Origin: an uncultured Allomuricauda sp.
GTDB taxonomy: Bacteria > Bacteroidota > Bacteroidia > Flavobacteriales > Flavobacteriaceae
DNA: 11,703 nt
Assembly: GCA_937911965.1 (NCBI GenBank)
Contig: CALDPL010000141.1
Location: 1-11,703 of the forward strand
Reading direction: 5' to 3'
The notes below the pieces were generated by a model, which searched no databases, was not told where the DNA came from, and worked only from the letters and a program-made list of their open reading frames with translations. Below, in pieces: positions 6,106-11,703 of this stretch (within the stretch, counting starts at the first letter, position 1; the number at the start of each line of letters is the position of its first letter). Position numbers and translations under genes: made by a program.

Positions 6106-6753
6106 TTAAAGGTCATAAATGCTGTATACATTGGATTTCCAAAGCTTGGAAATGGCCAAATCCAAAAGTAATCTATTGATATTTTCCAAAGAAACTTCGT
6201 TTTCATCGTATTCCTCCCCGGGCTTCAACCCGATCCATTCCCTGTTCTCCTTATATTCAGGATGTTTTTTATCCTTAATGGCTTCCAAAAAGTCGGCATA
6301 GCCCCATCTACCACCACAATCTTCGGGAGGACATTGGCCTATCGCCTTTAAGCAACGGGGAAATCCCACAAATCTCTCCTTGTCCCTTGATGTAGCTACC
6401 AAAAAGGTGACCTGGTGCATCCAGCCATCGCCAAAATCATACTCGTACCAAAACGGTCTGCCCACCCGATCATGAAGAAAGACTTCCTTCAATCCGATTT
6501 TATTGGCATCTGTGGTTTTAACAAAAACGTAATCATAATCATTCTCAATGCCGACCGCCAAGCTGGCTTTAAACTTTTCGGGGCGGAACTCAAAAAGATG
6601 GGAATTGGTCCAACCCATGGCCTCCTGAATCACAAAGTGCAGTTGCCGCATGGTTATATCTTCAGGGACCAAGAGGACACGCTCACATTTATGGGGGAGT
6701 TCCTTTAGGGCCACCCTTAACTTTATAGGTGATTTCTTTCCGTTATCTTTCAT
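6106..6753 (-). CDS. Plasmid pRiA4b ORF-3-like protein
   Basis: A 215-residue protein matching the pRiA4b ORF-3 family (also described as the IS1096 TnpR-like passenger). Landmarks: an N-terminal strand KLRVALKELPHKCERVLLVP; LHFVIQEAMGW (38-48) followed by SHLFEF; FWYEYDFGDGW (101-111) followed by MHQV; and CPPEDCGG (141-148) followed by GYADF. Cys134, Cys141 and Cys146 form a cluster that could hold a metal or be structural. The biochemical role of this family is unknown to me; members occur on plasmids, in mobile elements and singly on chromosomes. The C-terminal part (about 165-215) is acidic then helical and ends SIYDL. GC is low (about 42% by eye). It lies between an ATPase gene and a TPR-like gene, all on the minus strand. 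No transposase is present, so mobility is not shown. Confidence 0.85.
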   Translation of the reverse strand: MKDNGKKSPIKLRVALKELPHKCERVLLVPEDITMRQLHFVIQEAMGWTNSHLFEFRPEKFKASLAVGIENDYDYVFVKTTDANKIGLKEVFLHDRVGRPFWYEYDFGDGWMHQVTFLVATSRDKERFVGFPRCLKAIGQCPPEDCGGRWGYADFLEAIKDKKHPEYKENREWIGLKPGEEYDENEVSLENINRLLLDLAISKLWKSNVYSIYDL

Positions 6754-6898
6754 GGTGCATTGGTTTATGGGTCGACACTTTGATCTTTTGTAATCAGTTT
6801 GAATTTTTTAATTCTTCAGGACAAGAGTGATCGATAATGCATTTCGAAAACAATAAAACTTCATGCTCCCTTTCCACTCTGTGTTAAAATCATTATTT

Positions 6899-6917
6899 AA
6901 AAAAAGGAAATATTTCC
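6899..6917 (-). terminator. Weak terminator candidate after the ATPase gene
   Basis: On the minus strand the palindrome GGAAATATTTCC (6906-6917) is followed directly by seven T residues, 22 bases after the ATPase stop codon. The stem is only four pairs if a four-base loop is kept, so the case rests mainly on the T-run and position. Confidence 0.35.
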
Positions 6918-6938
6918 CCCATTGATAAAGCAGCTACC

Positions 6939-8063
6939 CTATTGCAACCATTCCCAGTAGTTGTCCCTATGGACGACCATGGTCTTCTCGGGACTGTACG
7001 CTTGGACAAAGGAATTTGCAAAACGGCTCTTGACCTTGGGATTCCATTTGAATTCAAAAGCGGAAATCTTTCCGTCCACCTCTTCAACATAATCTATTTC
7101 TGCTTGGTCCTTACTTCTCCAAAAATAGGGTTTCACATGCATCTGGGTATAGGCAATTTGTTTTATACGTTCGCTCAAAATAAAATTTTCCCAAAGAATG
7201 CCAACATCATTTCGTTGATTTAGGGGCGCAAAATTGTTTATGATCGAGTTTCGGATTCCATTGTCATAAAAGTATATCTTTCTGGAAGTATTGATTTCAT
7301 TTCTTAAATTTCTGGCCAAGGGGTTTAACCGGAATACGACAAATGATTTTTCAAGTAAATCTATATAACTTGAAATTGTTGCTCTGTCAGCCCCAACGGT
7401 CTGTGCCAATTCACTGTATGACACTTCACTTCCCACTTGCCAGGCCAAGGCCTGAAGCAATTTCACCATAATTTCAGGTTTCCTGATTCCTGCTAGTTCC
7501 AAAATGTCCTTATAAAGGTAACTCCCGGATAAGCCTATCAACAGGTCTTGGGAATTTTCGGGATGGGTAACTACTTCAGGATACATTCCTGTTATGAGAA
7601 ATTGTTCCAATCGTTTATGGGTTTCAAAAAATGAATAATGCACTTTCAGTTCTTTCCAAGAAAATGGCAAAAGGGTGTATTCCCATTTTCGCCCGGTAAG
7701 GGGTTCGAGAATAGCGTCGGACAGTTCCAGGGACGAAGACCCGGAAACAAATATTTGAATGCTCTCCTCCGAGTCTATGATCATCTTTATACTTAGGCCT
7801 ATATTTGCAAAACGTTGTGCCTCATCCATAAAAACAACCTTATGGTCCCCGATGATCTGTTCGATGAGAGCTTTTGATGGGTTGTCCCATAAGGAACGGG
7901 AAGCAGGATCGTCCCCGTTAAAATAAAGATAGTTTTGGCCAAGATTTTTAACAATTCCCCTCAATAATGTGGTTTTCCCCGATTGCCTTGGACCCAACAC
8001 AATGATGGCCTTTTTATAATCTATCCTTTTCTCAATTATGGTCTGGATTTCTCTTGGAATCAT
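6939..8063 (-). CDS. AAA_14 / DUF4143 ATPase
   Basis: A 374-residue protein of the widespread bacterial ATPase family with an AAA_14 domain and a C-terminal DUF4143 domain. Residues 24-32 are the Walker A loop GPRQSGKTT; VVFMDEAQ (76-83) is Walker B; SGSS (108-111) fits sensor 1, and LTGR (122-125) follows as usual. A winged-helix-like part lies near 213-245 (SYSELAQTVGADRATISSYI). The C-terminal region has FWRSKDQAEIDYV and FEFKW: Asp324, Glu337 and Lys339 fit a PD-(D/E)xK nuclease-type core, a known feature of this family. The cellular role is unclear for most members. The open frame extends to a TTG at 8087, but ATG at 8063 gives MIPREIQ, the usual start. GC is low (about 40% by eye), unlike the flanking genes. 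Tandem repeats lie directly upstream and could serve self-regulation. Confidence 0.9.
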   Translation of the reverse strand: MIPREIQTIIEKRIDYKKAIIVLGPRQSGKTTLLRGIVKNLGQNYLYFNGDDPASRSLWDNPSKALIEQIIGDHKVVFMDEAQRFANIGLSIKMIIDSEESIQIFVSGSSSLELSDAILEPLTGRKWEYTLLPFSWKELKVHYSFFETHKRLEQFLITGMYPEVVTHPENSQDLLIGLSGSYLYKDILELAGIRKPEIMVKLLQALAWQVGSEVSYSELAQTVGADRATISSYIDLLEKSFVVFRLNPLARNLRNEINTSRKIYFYDNGIRNSIINNFAPLNQRNDVGILWENFILSERIKQIAYTQMHVKPYFWRSKDQAEIDYVEEVDGKISAFEFKWNPKVKSRFANSFVQAYSPEKTMVVHRDNYWEWLQ

Positions 8064-8075
8064 TGCAAACAGTAT

Positions 8076-8092
8076 AATATACCGCAATATAC
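8076..8092. repeat. Two AATATAC repeats with 10-bp period before the ATPase gene
   Basis: AATATAC occurs at 8076-8082 and again at 8086-8092, a 10-base step (one helical turn), 13-29 bases upstream of the ATPase start on the minus strand. The place and phasing suit a repressor site overlapping the promoter. The promoter itself is not clear: TACTGTTTG nearby resembles the -7 box but has one extra base in the spacer. Confidence 0.35.
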
Positions 8093-8194
8093 GACTTTCG
8101 CAGTCTGTAATCGCATATTATCGCCTCTTTTTGTAGATTAGGACTGAATCTGACAAAAAAACGGAAGGATTTGTGCTCGGATTCACCAAGGGAT

Positions 8195-9472
8195 TCAATC
8201 GGAAAGATCCAGGGAAGCGATATGTTGGGCCGCCAAATAGGCTCCGGTCCATGCATTCTGGAAATTGAACCCCCCGGTGATGGCATCGACATCGATGATT
8301 TCCCCGGCAAAGTACATTCCTGGATGCAATTTGCTTTCCATGGTCTTGAAGTCGATCTCCTTGAGGGACACCCCCCCTGCCGTGACGAACTCTTCCTTGA
8401 AGGGACTCTTTCCCTCCACCCGAAATGAGGATGCCGTCAATTGTTTGGCCAGGTTCTGGAGTTTCTCTTTGGGGAGGTCCCCCCATTTTTCATCGACCCG
8501 GATCTGGGCCGCAACGACCAACCGTCCCCATAGCCGTTTGGGAAGTTCCACTACCGGGTTGCGCCAGACCGTTTTCTTGGCCTCGGTGGTCTTGATCTCC
8601 CTTAAATAGGCCTCCATGGATCCGCTGCTGTAATCCGGGCACCAATTGATCTGCACTCTGAAATTGTATTTGTATTCGGCAAGAAGGCGGGCCCCCCAAG
8701 CAGAGAGTTTCAGGATCGCCGGGCCACTCAATCCCCAATGGGTGATCAGCAATGGTCCTTCCGATTGGAGCAGGGGTTCTTCTCGAACCCTGCTTTTCAG
8801 TTTGAGACCCTCCCGGGGAGCGAACATTTTTTTCGGGGGAACCTCCACCTCGGCCTGTACGCTGATTCCCTGGATTCCCTTGAGCCTGTCATCATTGATG
8901 TGGAAGGTGAACAGGGAGGGCAAAGGAGGGACAATGGTATGGCCCACCTCTTCCAATTGCTTCCATATCTTGGGGTTGCTGCCCGTGGCAAACAGCAACT
9001 TTTTGGCTCGGTAGTGTTTGTTCATGGTGGTCACCTGCCATGCGGCACCTGTCTTTTCGAACCCCTTCACCGCAGAGTTCCGCAACAGTTTTATCCCCAG
9101 CCGTTCGACTTCGCCCAATAAACAGTCCACAATGGATTGGGAGGAATCGCTCTTGGGGAATACGCGCCCGTCCTCCTCGATTTTCAGGGGCACCCCACGG
9201 CTTTCAAAAAAGGCCATGACCTCCATGGGGGAATGCTTGTGAAAGGGGCCCAAAAGCTCCTTTTCCCCCCTGGGATAATTGGCTGTGAGCCGGTTAGGGG
9301 AAAATTCCCCATGGGTGACATTGCAGCGCCCCCCACCGGACACCCTTACCTTGGAAAGCACGGTCTTCCCCCGTTCGAGGATGGCGATTTTCAAACCTGG
9401 GGATAGTTCTGCAAGTTGGATGGCCCCGTAGAAGCCTGCCGCCCCTCCGCCCACGATGATCAGGTCGAACAT
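8195..9472 (-). CDS. HI0933/BaiN-type FAD-dependent oxidoreductase
   Basis: A 425-residue flavoprotein of the HI0933 (YhiN/BaiN) family. The N-terminal dinucleotide fold is clear: FDLIIVGGGAAG (2-13) with Glu33 (ILERG) placed to hold the FAD ribose, then the family signature SGGGRCNVTH (45-54). The C-terminal part carries TAGGVSLKEID, then GMYFAGEIIDVDAITGGFNFQNAWTGAY in pieces, the second FAD-contact region that defines this family. The natural substrate is not known for most members; some are annotated as BaiN, but a bile-acid role is not implied here. The frame is open to 9562, but homology starts at MFDLII, and this ATG (9472) shares its A with the TGA of the upstream phosphodiesterase gene, which points to translational coupling. 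Confidence 0.92.
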   Translation of the reverse strand: MFDLIIVGGGAAGFYGAIQLAELSPGLKIAILERGKTVLSKVRVSGGGRCNVTHGEFSPNRLTANYPRGEKELLGPFHKHSPMEVMAFFESRGVPLKIEEDGRVFPKSDSSQSIVDCLLGEVERLGIKLLRNSAVKGFEKTGAAWQVTTMNKHYRAKKLLFATGSNPKIWKQLEEVGHTIVPPLPSLFTFHINDDRLKGIQGISVQAEVEVPPKKMFAPREGLKLKSRVREEPLLQSEGPLLITHWGLSGPAILKLSAWGARLLAEYKYNFRVQINWCPDYSSGSMEAYLREIKTTEAKKTVWRNPVVELPKRLWGRLVVAAQIRVDEKWGDLPKEKLQNLAKQLTASSFRVEGKSPFKEEFVTAGGVSLKEIDFKTMESKLHPGMYFAGEIIDVDAITGGFNFQNAWTGAYLAAQHIASLDLSD

Positions 9473-10224
9473 CAATGCAGCCGTTCCGGAAAGTTGGTGA
9501 TGATGCCGTCCACCCCGAGTTCCTTCATGCGTTGGATGTCGGCGGGTTCGTTCACGGTCCATGGAAAGATTTTCAGGCCCTGCCCGTGGATCTGGGCGAC
9601 ATTCCCTTCATTGAGGGTGCTGAAATGGGGGTTTATGGCCACCGCCCCCAATTCCTTGGCCACAGCAATGGCCTCCAAGGGATCCTCGCCTATGAGTACG
9701 GCAATCTGTATGATCCCATTCTCCGCTCTTATCGCCCTGAGTTCGTCCCATTTAAAGCTGGAAATGATAATGTTCCCGGGAGTCCATCCCTTTTCCCGGA
9801 CATACTGTTCCACCAACCCATTGACCGGTACTGCCGTGCCCGCCCCCTTGAGTTCGATGTTCAGGGCCACTTTGTCGTCGATCAGGTCCATCACCTGGGA
9901 GAGCTCGGGAATTTGATGTCCCCCTTCCAAGCGGACCGCCTTGAGCTCTTCCAAGTTGAGCTCCTCAATGTTCCCCTTCGAATCACTGAGTCGATCTAGG
10001 GTTTCATCGTGGAAGACCACCAATTCCCCACTTTTGATCTTGAAGACATCGATTTCGATCATGTCGACCCCAAAATCCATCGCCTTTTGCACCGAGGCCA
10101 GGGTGTTTTCCGTTTCGTGGCCCATGGCCCCCCTATGTCCTATGTTCAAGGGTCTGCTTTCCATCATATCGCAGCTATTGAGAAGAAAAAGGAAGCAAAT
10201 TGCCCCCAATAGATGTTTTTTCAT
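9472..10224 (-). CDS. Glycerophosphodiester phosphodiesterase, lipoprotein
   Basis: A 250-residue GDPD-family enzyme that would split glycerophosphodiesters into an alcohol and sn-glycerol 3-phosphate. The N-terminus MKKHLLGAICFLFLLNSC is a lipoprotein signal peptide with lipobox LNSC, so Cys18 is probably lipidated and the enzyme sits in the cell envelope. Catalytic landmarks: HRG (30-32), E39-N-T, E57 and D59 (metal ligands in MIEIDV), H72-D (the second catalytic His), and NIELKG with Glu124 and Lys126. The TIM-barrel end reads FPWTVNEPADIQRM then GVDGIITNFP, as is typical. Length fits the family. AGGA about ten bases before the ATG is one of the few Shine-Dalgarno-like signals here. Its stop overlaps the start of the flavoprotein gene by one base, so the two form an operon. 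Confidence 0.95.
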   Translation of the reverse strand: MKKHLLGAICFLFLLNSCDMMESRPLNIGHRGAMGHETENTLASVQKAMDFGVDMIEIDVFKIKSGELVVFHDETLDRLSDSKGNIEELNLEELKAVRLEGGHQIPELSQVMDLIDDKVALNIELKGAGTAVPVNGLVEQYVREKGWTPGNIIISSFKWDELRAIRAENGIIQIAVLIGEDPLEAIAVAKELGAVAINPHFSTLNEGNVAQIHGQGLKIFPWTVNEPADIQRMKELGVDGIITNFPERLH

Positions 10225-10400
10225 TTTCGGAATCCTTTTCTGCTCTAAAAATACGACTTGAAATCCAATAAGGGAAACAAACCGTTTTCATCTTCCTATT
10301 CCCCAAACCCAATGTTGTTGATACAATTGGCCCATATCATGCCGTTGAACCGGTATAATTCTTAAATTTAACATTGTAGTAACCAATTAAATATGCCATT

Positions 10401-10820
10401 ATGTTTTCAAAATCCAATCTTATGGCCACCTTGGTAGGGGGTGTGGTCATGTTTTTCCTCGGCTACCTGGTCTGGGGCATGGCCCTGTCCAATTTTTTTG
10501 CCGGCCGCTCCCTGATCCCCATGGATGGGAACACACCCAATCTTGGAATGGTGGCCCTGGCCAACCTGATCATGGCCTTTGTGATGGCCTCGCTTTTCAG
10601 CAAATGGTCCCGGGGGCAGCATTCCCTTTCCGAAGGCTTTAAATTCGGGGCCTGGATCGGGGCCTTTGCCGGTCTGGGCATGGGGCTGTTGGCCTATGGG
10701 ACCATGGCACTTATGGATCTGACCGGATATTTGGTGGCCGCCTTGGTCCACATTCTTTTCTATGGGGCCATCGGGGCCCTCATTGCCCTGGTGTACGGAA
10801 AAACGGGAAGCTCGGAATAA
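10401..10820 (+). CDS. Small four-helix membrane protein, function unknown
   Basis: A 139-residue integral membrane protein with four hydrophobic segments (roughly 8-34, 48-67, 80-102 and 108-133). It resembles a conserved Bacteroidota family I recall only as hypothetical: an opening ATLVGGVVMFFLGYLVWGM followed by a short N/D/G loop, a second helix ending FSKWSRG, and two glycine-rich helices (FGAWIGAFAGLGMGLLAYG). There are no charged catalytic residues, so structure rather than enzyme activity is suggested. It is divergent from the phosphodiesterase gene across 176 bases that hold the palindrome TTAAATTTAA (10362-10371), but no clear promoter. It converges with the amylase-family gene, ending 26 bases from it. 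Confidence 0.75.
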   Translation: MFSKSNLMATLVGGVVMFFLGYLVWGMALSNFFAGRSLIPMDGNTPNLGMVALANLIMAFVMASLFSKWSRGQHSLSEGFKFGAWIGAFAGLGMGLLAYGTMALMDLTGYLVAALVHILFYGAIGALIALVYGKTGSSE

Positions 10821-10846
10821 GGGTCACGGGGGACCATAGGGGTCCA

Positions 10847-11703
10847 TTAGTCCCCGATAACCAGGATCAAGGATTCCAAGGGGGCGAGCTCCACGGGCAG
10901 CTTTCCCTGCCCCCCCGCTACCCTGAGCGGACCGTGCGGCTTTTGCAGGAGCACTTCTTCCAAGGGGTACTCCCCATCCTCCATTTGCCATTGGGCAATG
11001 ATTTCACCGGGCAGGGACAGATCCAGGGAATAGCTTTTTTCCGTATCAAAATTGGCGACCACTACAAGTTTTTCTTCCGGGCTCCAACGCAGGAAGGACA
11101 GCAGCCTATGGTCATAGCCGTCGGTCTGTTCCTTGTTGTGGAAATGCAGGTCCGCATACTGTCCCATCAAGGCCTTGCTTTGTAGGCAAAAGTTCAACAA
11201 CCTTTTGTAAAATTCACGCAAGTCCTTTAGGTTCTCGGGAAGCCCTCCCCCATCAAATTTCTTGTCGTTCATCCACATCTGGTGGTGGGGGACCCCGATA
11301 TAATCAAAGATGGAGGTTCTTGAAGGCTTTCCAAAACCGGCGTCCTCATTCCCGGGCTCCCCCACCTCCTGCCCAAAATAGACCATGGTGGGCGAGCTGC
11401 TTATGGTCGCCGAAACGACCATGGCCGGTCTGCCGAGTTCCGCATTTCCGGCAAAAGGGGGACTGGCAATGCGCTGTTCGTCATGGTTCTCCAAAAAGTG
11501 CAGCATATGGTGCTCGATATCCTCCACGGACTTTTGTACCACGGGGATATGGTCGGTCCATCCCCGGCCCTGCACAATGAGTTTGAGGCCGTCGTAAAAA
11601 TCCACCTTGTCGTAGAGGTAGTCCATTTTGCCCAAATGGAGGTACGGCCTGTAGAGGTCGGGCTGGTATACCTCGGCCAGCAAAAAGGCGTCCGGTCGTT
11701 TGT
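10847..11703 (-). CDS. Alpha-amylase family (GH13) enzyme, C-terminal part (cut by window edge)
   Basis: The last 284 codons of a GH13 glycoside hydrolase or transferase whose 5' end lies beyond the right edge. Visible parts: LLAEVYQPDLY near the fragment start, where the Glu fits the general acid of conserved region III; HFLENHDEQRIAS, conserved region IV with the His-Asp pair; and MVYFGQEVGEPG, the end of the TIM barrel. From about residue 190 of the fragment a beta-sandwich C-domain follows (LLSFLRWSPEEKLVVVANFD and on to the end LILVIGD). Conserved regions I and II are missing, so substrate and subfamily cannot be given; alpha-glucan or maltodextrin is the default expectation. No signal peptide can be judged. 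Confidence 0.9.
   Translation of the reverse strand, partial: KRPDAFLLAEVYQPDLYRPYLHLGKMDYLYDKVDFYDGLKLIVQGRGWTDHIPVVQKSVEDIEHHMLHFLENHDEQRIASPPFAGNAELGRPAMVVSATISSSPTMVYFGQEVGEPGNEDAGFGKPSRTSIFDYIGVPHHQMWMNDKKFDGGGLPENLKDLREFYKRLLNFCLQSKALMGQYADLHFHNKEQTDGYDHRLLSFLRWSPEEKLVVVANFDTEKSYSLDLSLPGEIIAQWQMEDGEYPLEEVLLQKPHGPLRVAGGQGKLPVELAPLESLILVIGD

Noticed and set aside
9473..9562. 30-codon extension of the flavoprotein gene
   Set aside because: It overlaps the end of the phosphodiesterase gene, and its His/Arg-rich sequence is unlike the family, which begins with the FAD-binding strand.
10308..10330. Interrupted inverted repeat CCAATGTTGT / ACAATTGG
   Set aside because: Needs a two-base bulge and gives only two four-pair stems; too weak to report as an operator.
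10831..10845. GGACC/GGTCC hairpin between the convergent membrane-protein and amylase-family genes
   Set aside because: Only five pairs and no T-run on either side; not enough to call a terminator.

Overview
The window looks like chromosomal DNA of a member of the Flavobacteriaceae (Bacteroidota). The evidence is a mevalonate-pathway GHMP kinase and diphosphomevalonate decarboxylase of the flavobacterial type, very weak Shine-Dalgarno signals, and -7 elements that fit the Bacteroidota consensus TAnnTTTG. Most genes are fairly GC-rich for the family (roughly 55-60% by eye), which would suit a Robiginitalea-like lineage, but genus cannot be settled from the sequence.

Layout. Positions 1-1574 (minus strand) hold the 5' part of a mevalonate kinase-like gene (cut by the window edge) and mvaD. 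A TspO/MBR membrane protein gene (1668-2144, plus) is transcribed divergently from mvaD across a short shared control region with a perfect 10-bp inverted repeat. glpK (2224-3720) and glpF (3750-4478) follow on the plus strand as a glycerol uptake and phosphorylation pair. A 606-bp gene-free gap (4479-5084) lies between convergent genes; it holds several hairpins, one very strong terminator, and an operator-like repeat cluster with no gene after it. Three minus-strand genes of visibly lower GC follow: a TPR-like protein of unknown function, a pRiA4b ORF-3-like protein, and an ATPase of the AAA_14/DUF4143 type. From 8195 GC rises again. There, a lipoprotein glycerophosphodiester phosphodiesterase (9472-10224) and an HI0933/BaiN-type flavoprotein (8195-9472) overlap by one base on the minus strand. 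A small four-helix membrane protein (10401-10820, plus) and the C-terminal part of a GH13 alpha-amylase-family enzyme (10847-11703, minus) close the window.

How the genes fit together. The first two genes are steps of isoprenoid precursor synthesis. GlpF admits glycerol and GlpK makes glycerol 3-phosphate; the phosphodiesterase about 5 kb away could feed the same pool from phospholipid head groups, although it is not in the same operon. The low-GC block 4479-8190 looks like accessory material next to an orphaned promoter/operator. I see no transposase, integrase, tRNA, rRNA or CRISPR array, and no complete recognisable defence system. The best candidates for something undescribed are the orphan operator/promoter at 4870-4980, the structured stretch 4493-4811, and the ATPase/pRiA4b/TPR trio.
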